The notes below the pieces were generated by a model that saw only the letters and a list, made by a program, of their open reading frames with translations, was not told the origin of the DNA and did not search any database. Both the position numbers and the translations under genes were made by a program. 64,000 nucleotides of DNA, from positions 4,092,001-4,156,000 of the forward strand of contig NZ_CP019038.1 in NCBI RefSeq assembly GCF_001941825.1, in the 5' to 3' direction. This document shows positions 10,782 through 20,073 of the stretch, one piece after another. The DNA comes from Massilia putida. GTDB lineage: Bacteria; Pseudomonadota; Gammaproteobacteria; Burkholderiales; Burkholderiaceae_D. Position 1 is the stretch's first letter. Each line of letters opens with the position of its first letter.

Positions 10782-11255
10782 CTAACCCCGGGCGGCGGGA
10801 CGCAGCATGTCGATGTGCAGGATGCCGTCCTCGTCGTACGGCTCCGAGATCGTGCGGAAGCCGAAGCTCGCATAAAACGCTTCCAGGTGCGCCTGCGCGC
10901 CGATGCGGATCGCGTGGCCGGGGTGCAGGCGCTGCGCGCACGCGATGCCTTGCGCGACCAGCTCGCGTCCCAGGCCCGTGCCGCGCGTGGACGGGCTCGT
11001 GACGACGCGGCCCAGCGACATCTCGTCGTATTTCGCGCCCGGCGCCAGGCAGCGCAGGGTGGCGGCCAGCTCCCGCTTGCCGTCGATGGTCTTCCAGCCG
11101 AGCAGGTGATGCGCGCCCGGATCGAGGCCGTCGATGTCCGGGTACAGACACGTCTGCTCGAGCACGAACACTTGCTGGCGCAGCGCCAGCATCTCGTACA
11201 GGGCCAAAGCCGTCAGGTCGGCAAAGCCGCTCCACTGCCATTCGATCATTGTCAT
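10782..11255 (-). CDS. GNAT family N-acetyltransferase, ElaA-like
   Basis: The 157-residue protein matches the ElaA branch of GNAT enzymes: an N-terminal segment with LYEMLALRQQVFVLEQTCLYPDIDG, the acetyl-CoA binding loop around RVVTSPSTRGTGLGRELV and a C-terminal FYASFGFRTISEPYDEDGI typical of ElaA. It starts 8 bp after the stop of the upstream deacetylase-like gene, so the two are co-transcribed, giving an acetyl transfer enzyme beside a deacetylase. A second ATG two codons in is equally possible. The acceptor substrate is unknown. Confidence 0.88.
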   Translation of the reverse strand: MTMIEWQWSGFADLTALALYEMLALRQQVFVLEQTCLYPDIDGLDPGAHHLLGWKTIDGKRELAATLRCLAPGAKYDEMSLGRVVTSPSTRGTGLGRELVAQGIACAQRLHPGHAIRIGAQAHLEAFYASFGFRTISEPYDEDGILHIDMLRPAARG

Positions 11256-11263
11256 TTCCTGGT

Positions 11264-12274
11264 TCAGGCCGCTGTCTCGAATCCTTCGAGCACGTTGACC
11301 ACATTGATACCGAGTTCGGGCACGACCGAGCCGCCTTCGAACACGAAGACGGTCGGCAGGCCGAGGAAGCCGATGCGTTCGCCGATACGTAAAAAATCGC
11401 CGCTGCCCAGGCCGAAGTGCGAACGCGGGTCGCCGCTAAAACCGTCGACGCCGAGCGACACGACGAGCGCCTGCGGAGAGAACCCCGCCATCTTGACGCA
11501 GGCCGTCTCCAGCGCAAGAAACCACTGCGCTGCGCCCGTCCCGCGCGGCAGCGGCACGTTCAGGTTGTGGCCGAGGCCCGGGCCGGCGCCCGTCTCGTCG
11601 GCATGCCCGGCATAGAACGGGTAGTCGGTGCGCGGGTCGGCGTGGATCGATGCGAACAGCACGTCCTTGCGCTGATAAAAGATGTTCTGCGTACCGTTGC
11701 CGTGGTGGTAGTCGATGTCGAGGATGGCCACGCGCTGCAGGCCGTCGTCGAGCAGATGCTGGGCCGCCAGCGCCGCATTGTTCAGGAAGCAGAAGCCGCC
11801 GAAATAATCGGCGCCGGCGTGGTGGCCGGGCGGACGCGTGAGCGCGAACGTGCCGCGTTCGCCCAGGCGCAGCGCATGCGCGGCGTTGATCGCGCAATCG
11901 GCGCCGGTCTTCGCGGCGATCCACGTGCCCGCCGTCAGCGGCGAGTCGCCGTCGAAGGCGTACAGGCCGAGGCGGCCGATAAAACTGTCCGGTTCGACGT
12001 CGCGGCGCATGCCTTGCAGGGGCCACACGGACGGCAGCAGGTCGCGTTCGGCGTTCAGCGGATCGAGCGCGAGCCACTCGTTCCAGGCGCTGCGCAGGAA
12101 GTGCAGGTAGCGCGGCGTGTGGGTCCGCTCCAGCGACGTGAGGGGCACGCCGTGCGGGGTGACGATGCGGCCCAGGCCGCGCCGCGCGAACTCGTTCGCC
12201 ACGACGTCGATGCGTTCGGGTGGTTCCGATGCACAGGCGTGCTGGGTGTGGTGTTCGTTGAAGAATGTGAGCAA
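11264..12274 (-). CDS. Histone deacetylase/acetylpolyamine amidohydrolase family protein
   Basis: This is a zinc-dependent deacetylase of the HDAC superfamily. Visible active-site motifs are RPPGHHAG, FCFLNNAA, DIDYHHGNGTQNIF and SLGVDGF, in order and with normal spacing. The first plausible start is TTG at 12274 (giving MLTFFNEHHTQHAC...), with GAGG five bases upstream. The only in-frame ATG, at 12382, lies inside a REP-like repeat, encodes repeat-derived residues and is rejected. The usual protein length of about 340 residues fits the TTG start (336 aa). It lies upstream of the GNAT gene in one operon. Bacterial members act on acetylpolyamines or other acetylated small molecules; the substrate here is not determinable. 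Confidence 0.9.
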   Translation of the reverse strand: MLTFFNEHHTQHACASEPPERIDVVANEFARRGLGRIVTPHGVPLTSLERTHTPRYLHFLRSAWNEWLALDPLNAERDLLPSVWPLQGMRRDVEPDSFIGRLGLYAFDGDSPLTAGTWIAAKTGADCAINAAHALRLGERGTFALTRPPGHHAGADYFGGFCFLNNAALAAQHLLDDGLQRVAILDIDYHHGNGTQNIFYQRKDVLFASIHADPRTDYPFYAGHADETGAGPGLGHNLNVPLPRGTGAAQWFLALETACVKMAGFSPQALVVSLGVDGFSGDPRSHFGLGSGDFLRIGERIGFLGLPTVFVFEGGSVVPELGINVVNVLEGFETAA

Positions 12275-12308
12275 AGGAGCCTCGGACCGGGACCTCGATT
12301 CAGCACGA

Positions 12309-12474
12309 CCGTCATTTCCGGCACTGCCGGAAATGACTTCCCGGGATTGCCGGAATGACTTCCCGCGCAGGCGGGAATCCATACGGAGTGACCGATGTCG
12401 TTCGTTCGCCGTACCGCAGGTTCGACCGGCTTCGGTGATTCCGCATGGATCCCCGCTTTCGCGGGGACGACGCG
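12309..12474. repeat. REP-like palindrome cluster (family B, copy 1)
   Basis: The left part holds short dyads (TTTCCGGCACTGCCGGAAA and a partial copy). From about 12355 a paired REP structure follows: TTCCCGCGCAGGCGGGAA, about 70 bp of spacer, then ATCCCCGCTTTCGCGGGGACGACG in inverted orientation. The same arrangement and parts of the spacer (CCATAC, GTACCGC, CTTCGGTG, GCATGG) recur at 31992-32117. It occupies the space between gshA and the deacetylase gene. Confidence 0.8.
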
Positions 12475-12487
12475 TTGGGACGACGCG

Positions 12488-14083
12488 TTAACTGTTACGG
12501 CACAGTGTACTACTGTTATACGCCGCCACGAAATCGTCGAACGACCCCGTATCCGTCGCCTCGATCTCCGCCTGCTCGGCCAGCGACGCCTGGGCCATCT
12601 CGTCGAACAGCGCCGTCTCGGCCGGCATCAGCGGATCGGCGCGGAAGGCCTGGGCGTGCAGCTCGCTCTGGCGCAGGCCGAACTTCGCGAACGAACCGAG
12701 CGTGCGCACTTCCTGCAGCACGCGCGCGGACGGGGTCTTTTCAGGGTCGGCGACCTTGGCCTTCTGCGCGTTCAGGGCATCCATGTGCGCGCCCTTGTAA
12801 TTGTGCTCGTGGTCCAGCAGTTCGGCGATGGGGCGGATGCGTTCCAGCAGGTCTTCGGCCCAATCCTGGAGCAGCACTTCGTGGTCGTTGCGCGTGAGGG
12901 TCAGGCCCGGACGGCGGCCTTCCTTCACGGTGCGCGCGAAGTTGCGCGCATGGATCTGCCCCTCCATCGCATTGATCATGGGGCTTTCCTCGAGCGCGCA
13001 GAACAGCAGGAAGGCGTCGAGGAAACGGCCTGTCTCGAGCGCGATGCCGACCGGCTCGAACGGATCGACGTCCAGGCAGCGCACCTCGATGTACTGCACG
13101 CCGCGGGCGCACAGCGCCTGCACGGGACGTTCGCCGGTGCGGATCACGCGCTTGGGCCGGATCGTCGAATAGTATTCGTTCTCGATCTGCAGGATGTTGG
13201 TCGACAGCTGGACCCACTCGCCATCCTTCTTCGTACCGATCTCCGCGTACGGCGGATACGGGCGCTTGACGGCGTCCATCAGCGACGTCACATAGCTTTC
13301 CAGGCTGTTCTCGTGCGGACGCAGGCCGGACTGCGCGTCGTTCTGGTAACCCAGGTCGCTCATGCGCAGGCTCGTCGCGTACGGCAGGTACAGGGTGTCC
13401 TCCGACAGCGTCTCGAGATTGTGCTCGCGGCCGCGCAGGAAGCCCGTCGACAGCGTGGGCGACGCGCCGAACAGGTACATCAGGAGCCAGCTGTAGCGGC
13501 GGAAGTTGCGGATGGTCGCGATATAGCTTTCGGACTGGAAGTCGCGCAGGGCGTTGCGGCGTTCTTCCGGGATGCCTTCGTGTTCCGCCAGCAGCTTCCA
13601 CAGCGCTTCCGGCAGCGAATAGTTGTAGTGGATGCCCGCGATGCATTGCATGGCCTTGCCGTAGCGCAGGGCCAGGCCGCGGCGGTAAACGTGCTTGAGC
13701 ATGCCGATGTTCGACTTGCCGTACCAGGCGATCTCGATGTCTTCCTCGGCCGGCAGCTCGCACGGCATCGACTGGCTCCACAGCAGCTCGTCGCCCAGCT
13801 TCGAGTAGGCGTGGCGGTGGATCGCGTCCAGGCGGTGCAAGGCCAGGCCGATGTCGTGCTCGGCCGGCGTGATGAATTCGAGGAGCGCTTCCGCGTAATC
13901 CGTCGTGATCTGCGGATGGGTCAAGGCCGAGCCGAGCCGGACCGGATGCGGGGTCCGGGCCAGGCGGCCCTGATCGTCGACGCGCAAAGTCTCGCGCTCG
14001 ATGCCGCGCAGGCCTTGCAGGAGCAGGCCGCGGTGGGCATCGTCGTCCAGCAGGGCCAGGCGGCGGGTCAGTTGGTTCGACAC
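12488..14083 (-). CDS. gshA: Glutamate-cysteine ligase
   Basis: This 531-residue enzyme of the proteobacterial GshA type makes gamma-glutamylcysteine, the first step of glutathione synthesis. Supporting segments include [13 protein letters not shown] at the N-terminus, [27 protein letters not shown] and [14 protein letters not shown]. The start is GTG at 14083, preceded by AAGGA, giving [15 protein letters not shown]. Longer readings into the upstream repeat are rejected. It stands between two intergenic repeats and is probably monocistronic. gshB is not in the window. Confidence 0.95.
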   Translation of the reverse strand: MSNQLTRRLALLDDDAHRGLLLQGLRGIERETLRVDDQGRLARTPHPVRLGSALTHPQITTDYAEALLEFITPAEHDIGLALHRLDAIHRHAYSKLGDELLWSQSMPCELPAEEDIEIAWYGKSNIGMLKHVYRRGLALRYGKAMQCIAGIHYNYSLPEALWKLLAEHEGIPEERRNALRDFQSESYIATIRNFRRYSWLLMYLFGASPTLSTGFLRGREHNLETLSEDTLYLPYATSLRMSDLGYQNDAQSGLRPHENSLESYVTSLMDAVKRPYPPYAEIGTKKDGEWVQLSTNILQIENEYYSTIRPKRVIRTGERPVQALCARGVQYIEVRCLDVDPFEPVGIALETGRFLDAFLLFCALEESPMINAMEGQIHARNFARTVKEGRRPGLTLTRNDHEVLLQDWAEDLLERIRPIAELLDHEHNYKGAHMDALNAQKAKVADPEKTPSARVLQEVRTLGSFAKFGLRQSELHAQAFRADPLMPAETALFDEMAQASLAEQAEIEATDTGSFDDFVAAYNSSTLCRNS

Positions 14084-14185
14084 GAGGATTCCTTTCTTAT
14101 ACTGCCGTGAGACGCAGAGAGTAACCGAAATTGGCCGAGCGCGCCGGGCGTCCCTTAATATGACTTTTTTGTTAAGGCACGCCGC

Positions 14186-14326
14186 GAAATCTGCCGCGCG
14201 TTGCACTGCGGACCGGGCCGCGCAGGCTGCGATGCTCCGCGGCGGCGAACCGGCTGTACGATTCGTACCGCTGCGCTTCGCGAACAGCATTGCTGCCGCT
14301 CGCGACGGTTTTTCGAGGCGTCTTCA
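14186..14326. repeat. Interspersed intergenic repeat, family A, copy 2
   Basis: This is the second copy of the element at 10634-10781, sharing CGCGTTGCA, ACCGGCTGTAC, GCTGCGCTTC, GCTCGCGACGGTT and TTCGAGG in the same order. The central dyad is kept in changed sequence (GTACGATTCGTAC). It fills the gap between the DUF885 gene stop and gshA. Confidence 0.6.
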
Positions 14327-14330
14327 TGCC

Positions 14331-16088
14331 TTAATGAACCTGGGCCGGCTCCGCCGTATTTTGCGCCGCGATCCAGTGGTCGATGCGCCGTTCCAGCACG
14401 TCCAGCGGCAGGGCGCCGTTTGCCAGCACCGCGTCGTGGAAAGCACGCACGTCGAAGCGCGTGCCCAGCGCCGCCTGCGCCCGCGCCAGCAGCGCGACGA
14501 TGCGCAGCTGGCCGATCTTGTAGGCCAGCGCCTGGCCCGGCCGCGCGATCACGCGGTCCACTTCGACCTCGTTGTCGGCCGCGGGATTGGCCGTATTCGC
14601 GTTCAGGTAATCGACGGCCTGCTGGCGCGACCAGCCCAGCGCGTGGATGCCCGTGTCGACGACGAGCCGCGCGGCGCGCAACTGCTCGTCGGCCAGGCGG
14701 CCGAACTGCGAGAACGGGTCGCGCATCAGGCCCAGCTCAGGCCCGAGACCCTCCGCGTACAGCGCCCAGCCTTCGCCGAACGCCGGATACCAGCCGTGGC
14801 GGCGGAACGCCGGCAGGCCGTCGATGGCGTGGGCGCGCGCGACCTGGAGGTGGTGGCCGGGGACGCCTTCGTGCAGCGCCAGCGTCTCGACTTCCCAAAA
14901 CGGCCGCGTGTCCAGGCGGCTCGTGTTGATGACGAGGGCTGCCGTGCGCGTCGGCGTACCCGCTTCGTAATACGCGCCGCCCTGCGTGTCGGCCCCGGCC
15001 TGCTGCACCGGTTTGACGGTCAGCTCCTCCTGCGGAATCACGCCGAACAGCGTCGGCAACTGAGCCTGGACGCGCGCGATGGTGCGCCGGTAGCGTTCCA
15101 GCAGCGCGTCGGCGGTCGTCGGGAACAGGCGCGGATCGCTGCGCGCGAACGCGACGAATTGCGGATAGGTTCCCTTGAAACCCGTGCGCGCGGCCGTCGC
15201 TTCCATCTCGGCGCGGATGCGCGCCACTTCCTTCACGCCCAGCGCATGGATCTCGGCCGGCGTCAGCGCCGTCGTCGTCGCATTCTTGACGAGCGTCGCG
15301 TACCAGGCCGCGCCGCCGGGCAGGCTCGCCGCCCCGATGGTGGTGCGCGCGGCCGGCAGGTAGTCGGTGCGCACGAAGTCTTCCAGCTTTTGCAGCGCGC
15401 CCGCAGCCGTGCGCAGGGCGGCCGCGCCATCGGCGGCGAGCTTCGTGCGCGTCTCTTCGGGAATGGTCGCGGGCAGGCGCTGGAACGGCGCGCCGAGGGC
15501 GCCGTCCTGCATGTGCTCGCGCAGCGCGTGCAGCTGCGCGGGCAGACCGGCCATGATGGCTTTCGGCGCCGTCCAGCCGGTACGAATCCCTTCGCGCATC
15601 TGCTCGATGATGCCGTCGACGTGGCGCGGCAGCGCGTTCAGGCGCGCGATGTAGTTGCGGTAGTCGTCCTCCGTAAAGAACGGCATCTGCGCGACGAGCT
15701 GCGGGAAGCGGATCTGCAGGCCGTCCTGGGCGCTGACCGGTTGCGGGTCGAACGAGATAAACGCGGCGCGCGCAAGAATGCGTTCCTGGTCGCCGGTGAA
15801 CAGGTCCCAGGACAGGCGGTCCTGGCCGGCCAGCTGCGCGCGGTCGATCTGGCGCGCGAGGTCGAGCATGCGGCGCGCGTGCTCGATGGCGGCCGTTTCT
15901 TCCGCGAGCGAGGTGTCGGACAACAGCGCATCGTAGCGGTGGTCGCCGACGCTCGTGGCGAATTCGGGCTGGTGCTTGAGGCGCCATTGCCAGTCGCGCT
16001 CGAACAGGGCATGTGCCTGGTCGGTGGCGTCCGCCGCGAGCGCAACCAGGGGGCCCAGCAGGATGAGGGTCGCAAACAGTCGACGCAT
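14331..16088 (-). CDS. Exported DUF885 family protein (putative zinc metallopeptidase fold)
   Basis: The 585-residue protein has a clear signal peptide (about residues 1-19, ending in LVALA) and the full DUF885 architecture. It contains the segment LALHEGVPGHHLQ around residue 400, whose HExxxGH-like arrangement is the expected metal site, followed by RHGWYPAFGEGWALYAEGL with a conserved glutamate. Family members are poorly characterised, and some are reported as dipeptidyl carboxypeptidase-like. It should act in the periplasm. It is encoded separately from prmC by an 80-bp gap with no clear promoter. Confidence 0.88.
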   Translation of the reverse strand: MRRLFATLILLGPLVALAADATDQAHALFERDWQWRLKHQPEFATSVGDHRYDALLSDTSLAEETAAIEHARRMLDLARQIDRAQLAGQDRLSWDLFTGDQERILARAAFISFDPQPVSAQDGLQIRFPQLVAQMPFFTEDDYRNYIARLNALPRHVDGIIEQMREGIRTGWTAPKAIMAGLPAQLHALREHMQDGALGAPFQRLPATIPEETRTKLAADGAAALRTAAGALQKLEDFVRTDYLPAARTTIGAASLPGGAAWYATLVKNATTTALTPAEIHALGVKEVARIRAEMEATAARTGFKGTYPQFVAFARSDPRLFPTTADALLERYRRTIARVQAQLPTLFGVIPQEELTVKPVQQAGADTQGGAYYEAGTPTRTAALVINTSRLDTRPFWEVETLALHEGVPGHHLQVARAHAIDGLPAFRRHGWYPAFGEGWALYAEGLGPELGLMRDPFSQFGRLADEQLRAARLVVDTGIHALGWSRQQAVDYLNANTANPAADNEVEVDRVIARPGQALAYKIGQLRIVALLARAQAALGTRFDVRAFHDAVLANGALPLDVLERRIDHWIAAQNTAEPAQVH

Positions 16089-16167
16089 CGTGTGGCTCCG
16101 GGTGGTGGACCCGAAATTCTAACAAAGGGACAATCCGGGCCGCGCCGGGGAGGCCGAAGGGGGGCCG

Positions 16168-16995
16168 TTAAGCGAACCGCCCGCCGCTCACGCGCTCGAT
16201 CCCGGCCAGGTCCTGCCAGCTTTGCACGTCGGTGTAGCCGGCCTCCGCTAGCCGCGCGCGCACGGCCGCCGCCTGGTCGTACCCGTGTTCCAGCAACAGC
16301 CAGCCGCCCGGCACGAGGTGGCGCGGGCTGCCCTCGATGATGATGCGCAGCGCGGACAGGCCGTCCGCATGGTCGGTCAGCGCGCCCACCGGTTCGAAGC
16401 GCAGGTCGCCCTGGGCCAGGTGTTCGTCGCCGGCCGCGATGTACGGCGGGTTGGAGGCGATGACGTCGAAGGTGGCGTCGGCGGCGAGCGCGTCGAACCA
16501 GCTGCTTTCCAGGAAGCGCACGCGCGCGCCGTTGGCGGCGGCATTCGCCCGCGCCACGGCCAGCGCGTCGGGGCTCACGTCCAGCGCGGTGACGTCGGCG
16601 TCCGGCCGCGTGTGCGCGACGGCGACGGCGATCGCGCCGCTGCCGGTGCCCATGTCGAGCAGGCGCGGCGTGTTATCCGGCAGGCGCTCGAGCGCCAGCT
16701 CGACGATCAACTCCGTGTCCGGACGGGGAATCAGCACGGCGGGGCCGACCTGGAAATCGAGGCCGAAGAATTCGCGCTTGCCGACGATGTAGGCGATCGG
16801 CTCCCCGCGCAGCCGGCGCGCCACCAGGTCGTCCAGGCGCGCGGCTTCGTCGGGCGTGAGCGGACGGTCGCCCTGCGTGATCAGCTGGACGCGCGTGAGG
16901 CCCGTCGCTTCGCACAGCAGGATGCGGTTTTCCAGCGGATCGAGGGGCAGGCTGGCCTGCACCGCCGCGATGCTGGCGCCGGGCGAGGTGGCCAT
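16168..16995 (-). CDS. prmC: Peptide chain release factor N5-glutamine methyltransferase
   Basis: This 275-residue class I SAM methyltransferase modifies the glutamine of the GGQ loop in release factors. It has an N-terminal helical domain for release factor docking, the SAM motif LLDMGTGSGAIAVAVA, the acidic strand DVTALDVS and the catalytic NPPY in FDVIASNPPYIA. The ATG at 16995 overlaps the dsbB stop as TGATG, implying coupled translation. Longer readings run through dsbB in another frame and are wrong. Its target gene prfA is just upstream in the same direction. Confidence 0.95.
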   Translation of the reverse strand: MATSPGASIAAVQASLPLDPLENRILLCEATGLTRVQLITQGDRPLTPDEAARLDDLVARRLRGEPIAYIVGKREFFGLDFQVGPAVLIPRPDTELIVELALERLPDNTPRLLDMGTGSGAIAVAVAHTRPDADVTALDVSPDALAVARANAAANGARVRFLESSWFDALAADATFDVIASNPPYIAAGDEHLAQGDLRFEPVGALTDHADGLSALRIIIEGSPRHLVPGGWLLLEHGYDQAAAVRARLAEAGYTDVQSWQDLAGIERVSGGRFA

Positions 16996-17465
16996 CAACG
17001 CGCGCGCCGCACCAGCACCCAGACCAGGGCCAGCGTGAGGACCGTGAACCAGACGGCCGACCACTGCGGCACGTTCAGGCCGAACACGGTTTCCTGCGCC
17101 GCTTCGCACAGGCCGTCCGCGCGGAACAGCCCGGGCAGCAGGGTCGCGGTCGGGATCTTGTTGAGCGTCGTCTCCATCGGGTCGATGCCGCACGAGAAGC
17201 CCGGATGCGCCAGCACATACAAATGCTTGCCGACATAGCCGAGACCGCCCAGCGCGCACAGCAACGCGAGCCCCGCGCCGACCTTGATCTTGTTCGCGAA
17301 TGCCCCGATCAGGCTGAAGATGGCGATGCCGAGGTACAAGTAGCGCTGGATGACGCACAGCGGGCAAGGCAGCATGTCCTTCGCGTGCTGCAGATAGAGG
17401 GCGGCGCCGATCAGGGCGAGGCTGACGGCGGCGATGGCGAGCAAGAGATTACGGGACGAGGACAT
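16995..17465 (-). CDS. dsbB: Disulfide bond formation protein B
   Basis: This 156-residue inner-membrane quinone reductase reoxidises DsbA. Four helices are visible. The first periplasmic pair is C34-P-L-C37 after the first helix, and the second pair lies in the large loop (FSCGIDPMET and ADGLCEAAQE), as in E. coli DsbB. The ATG at 17465 is preceded by AGGAAG; an upstream ATG at 17504 would add a charged tail without a ribosome site. The gene sits between prfA and prmC, separated from prfA by a palindromic repeat and joined to prmC by a TGATG overlap. Confidence 0.93.
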   Translation of the reverse strand: MSSSRNLLLAIAAVSLALIGAALYLQHAKDMLPCPLCVIQRYLYLGIAIFSLIGAFANKIKVGAGLALLCALGGLGYVGKHLYVLAHPGFSCGIDPMETTLNKIPTATLLPGLFRADGLCEAAQETVFGLNVPQWSAVWFTVLTLALVWVLVRRAR

Positions 17466-17529
17466 GGGCTTCCTGGTTGGTGTGATCGAAACAGACATTT
17501 TCACTCTGGCAACTTAGAACCGTCTTAAC

Positions 17530-17585
17530 ACCGGGGTCAGAGCCCGATTTTTGGAAATTGCCCAAAACAGCGCTCTGACCCCGGT
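17530..17585. repeat. Palindromic GGGGTCAGAGC element (family C, copy 1)
   Basis: Near-perfect inverted repeat: ACCGGGGTCAGAGC on the left and GCTCTGACCCCGGT on the right, with a 28-bp T/A-rich middle that is itself partly symmetrical (TTTTGGAAATTGCCCAAAA). An almost identical copy is at 25979-26034. It separates prfA from dsbB. It resembles non-autonomous REP or MITE elements mobilised by transposases encoded elsewhere; no transposase is in the window. Confidence 0.8.
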
Positions 17586-17595
17586 TTGACGTTTA

Positions 17596-18672
17596 TCAGT
17601 CGCCCAGGGCGGCCAGCTGCTCCGCCTGGTGCTCGGCCGACAAGGCGTTCGTCAGCTCGTTCAGGTCGCCGTCCATGATCATGTCCAGTTTATACAGCGT
17701 CAGGTTGATGCGGTGATCGGTCAGGCGGCCCTGCGGGAAGTTGTAGGTGCGGATGCGCTCGCTGCGGTCGCCCGAGCCGATCAGGCTTTTGCGCGTGGCC
17801 GCTTCCTTGCTCTGCTGCTCGCGCAATTGCACGTCCTTGATGCGCGCGGCCAGCACCTTCATCGCCTGCGCCTTGTTCTTGTGCTGGCTGCGGTCGTCCT
17901 GGCATTCGACGACGATGCCGGTCGGCAGGTGCGTCAGGCGGACGGCGGAATCGGTCTTGTTGATGTGCTGGCCGCCGGCGCCCGAGGCGCGGTAGGTGTC
18001 GATGCGCAGGTCGGCCGGGTTGATCTGCACGTCTTCGACTTCATCCGCCTCCGGCATCACGGCGACGGTGCAGGCCGACGTGTGGATGCGGCCCTGGGTC
18101 TCCGTCGCCGGCACGCGCTGCACGCGGTGGCCGCCCGATTCGAATTTCAGCTTCGAATACGCGCCCTGGCCGACGATGCGCACGATGACTTCGCGGTAGC
18201 CGCCCAGGTCGGACGGCGATTCCGACACCATCTCGACCTGCCAACGGTTGCGCTCGGCATAGCGGGTGTACATGCGCAGCAGGTCGCCCGCGAACAGCGC
18301 GGATTCGTCGCCACCCGTGCCGGCGCGGATCTCGAGGAAGATGTTGCGCTCGTCGTTCTCGTCCTTGGGCAGCAGCATTTTTTGCAGCTCGATGTCCAGT
18401 TCCGCCATGCGCGCCTTGGCCGCGTCGATCTCGTCCTGGGCGAATTCCTTCATGTCCGGATCGGCCAGCATCTCCTGCGCGGCGGCGATGTCGCCCTGCG
18501 CGGTCTGGTACTGGCGATAGACGGCCACCAGCGGGCTCAGTTCGGCGTGTTCGCGGTTCAGCTTGCGGAAGCTGTCCATGTTCGCGGTGGCGCCTTCGGA
18601 CATGAGCAGTTCGTCCAGTTCGACGAGGCGGTTGGCCAGTTGGTCCAGCTTGGCCAGCATGGATGGTTTCAT
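17596..18672 (-). CDS. prfA: Peptide chain release factor 1
   Basis: The 358-residue class I release factor recognises UAG and UAA. It begins [12 protein letters not shown], very close to E. coli RF1. The catalytic GGQ is in [19 protein letters not shown], and the codon-recognition region precedes it ([18 protein letters not shown] leads into the GGQ domain). Length is typical. It follows hemA by 73 bp in the conserved hemA-prfA arrangement. Its glutamine should be methylated by the product of the nearby prmC. Confidence 0.97.
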   Translation of the reverse strand: MKPSMLAKLDQLANRLVELDELLMSEGATANMDSFRKLNREHAELSPLVAVYRQYQTAQGDIAAAQEMLADPDMKEFAQDEIDAAKARMAELDIELQKMLLPKDENDERNIFLEIRAGTGGDESALFAGDLLRMYTRYAERNRWQVEMVSESPSDLGGYREVIVRIVGQGAYSKLKFESGGHRVQRVPATETQGRIHTSACTVAVMPEADEVEDVQINPADLRIDTYRASGAGGQHINKTDSAVRLTHLPTGIVVECQDDRSQHKNKAQAMKVLAARIKDVQLREQQSKEAATRKSLIGSGDRSERIRTYNFPQGRLTDHRINLTLYKLDMIMDGDLNELTNALSAEHQAEQLAALGD

Positions 18673-18745
18673 AGTGTTCTTATCGGAATGACAGCAGACA
18701 AGCCGCAGGCAGCGGCACGCGGGTGCAACGAAGGACAGCAGGCCG

Positions 18746-20020
18746 CTAACGGCGGCCGCGGAACAGCTGGGGCAGCAGGCTGGCGAGGCGGGCGCGTTCG
18801 TCGCCCTGGGCGCGGTGCAGGGCCTGTTGCGGACCGTGCAGGAATTTTGCGGTGAGCCCCTTCGACAGGGCGTCGAGCACCGTGTCGATGTCTTCGCCCT
18901 TCGCGAGCAGCTTGCGCGCCCGTTCCAGTTCGGCCAGGCGCATCGCTTCGCTCGATTCGTGCAGGTCGCGGATCACGGGCACCACGGCGCGGTCGCCGAT
19001 CCAGTGCATGAACGATTGCACGCGCGTCTCGATGATGGCCTCGGCCTGGGCGACGGCCGCCTGGCGGCTTTCGACGCCCGTGCGGACCACCTCGGCCAGG
19101 TCGTCGACCGTGTACAGGAACACGTCGTTCAGGCGGCCGACTTCCGGTTCGATGTCGCGCGGGACGGCCAGGTCGACCATGAACATCGGCCGGTGGCGCC
19201 GCGCCTTGATGGCGCGTTCGACGAGGCCCTTGCCGATCAGCGGCAGCGTCGATCCGGTCGACGAGATGACGATGTCGAACTGCGGCAGGCGCTCGGACAG
19301 GTCGGCGAGGCCGATCGCGCCGCCGTTGAAGCGCGCGGCCAGCGCTTCTCCGCGCGACAGCGTGCGGTTGGCGATCGTGATCGACTTCGGATTGTGGGCG
19401 GCAAAGTGCGTGGCGCACAGCTCGATCATTTCGCCGGCGCCGATGAACAGCACGTTCTGCTCGCTGACGCGGTCGAAAATGCGTTCCGACAGGCGCACGG
19501 CGGCGGCGGCCATCGACACGCTGTGCGCGCCGATCTCGGTGGTGGAACGTACTTCCTTCGCGACGGCGAAGCTGCGCTGGAACAGCTGGTGCAGATAGGT
19601 CCCGAGGCCGCCCGCCGCGTCGGCGACGCGCACGGCATCCTTCATCTGGCCGAGGATCTGGGCTTCGCCGAGCACCATCGAATCGAGGCCGGACGCGACG
19701 CGGAACGCGTGGCGCACGGCGTCGTGCTGTGGCAGCATGTACAGGTGCGGGCGCAGCTCGGAGAAATTCAGCCGGTGGTAATCCGCGAGGAAGCGCGCGG
19801 AGGCGTCGAGCGGATCGGGGGCGCCGCTGGCGGCGTACATCTCGGTGCGGTTGCACGTCGAGAGCAGCGCCGCTTCGTCCTCGCCCCGCGTATTAAAACG
19901 GGAAAACCACCCGCGCGCGGCCTGCACCGCGTCGCCGAGCTGCTCGGGCGCCAGCGCCAGTTGCTCGCGCAGCGAGACCGGTGCTGTGGTGTGATTGAGG
20001 CCGACGGCAAGGAGTTGCAT
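18746..20020 (-). CDS. hemA: Glutamyl-tRNA reductase
   Basis: The 424-residue enzyme reduces glutamyl-tRNA(Glu) to glutamate-1-semialdehyde, the first step of C5 tetrapyrrole synthesis. It has the start [19 protein letters not shown], the nucleophilic cysteine in [11 protein letters not shown] near residue 50, the conserved segment [16 protein letters not shown], a Rossmann domain ([12 protein letters not shown]) and a C-terminal dimerisation helix. It leads the hemA-prfA block. The 53-bp gap to the upstream regulator gene leaves little room for a separate promoter. Confidence 0.97.
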   Translation of the reverse strand: MQLLAVGLNHTTAPVSLREQLALAPEQLGDAVQAARGWFSRFNTRGEDEAALLSTCNRTEMYAASGAPDPLDASARFLADYHRLNFSELRPHLYMLPQHDAVRHAFRVASGLDSMVLGEAQILGQMKDAVRVADAAGGLGTYLHQLFQRSFAVAKEVRSTTEIGAHSVSMAAAAVRLSERIFDRVSEQNVLFIGAGEMIELCATHFAAHNPKSITIANRTLSRGEALAARFNGGAIGLADLSERLPQFDIVISSTGSTLPLIGKGLVERAIKARRHRPMFMVDLAVPRDIEPEVGRLNDVFLYTVDDLAEVVRTGVESRQAAVAQAEAIIETRVQSFMHWIGDRAVVPVIRDLHESSEAMRLAELERARKLLAKGEDIDTVLDALSKGLTAKFLHGPQQALHRAQGDERARLASLLPQLFRGRR

Positions 20021-20073
20021 GGGTGATCAAAAATTGGGCAGCGTGCCCATTATACCCCTACCGCGGCAGGGTT

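Noticed and set aside
12275..12382. ATG at 12382 as the start of the deacetylase gene
   Set aside because: The extra 36 codons translate a REP palindrome; homologues begin at the FFNEHH segment, which the TTG at 12274 provides.
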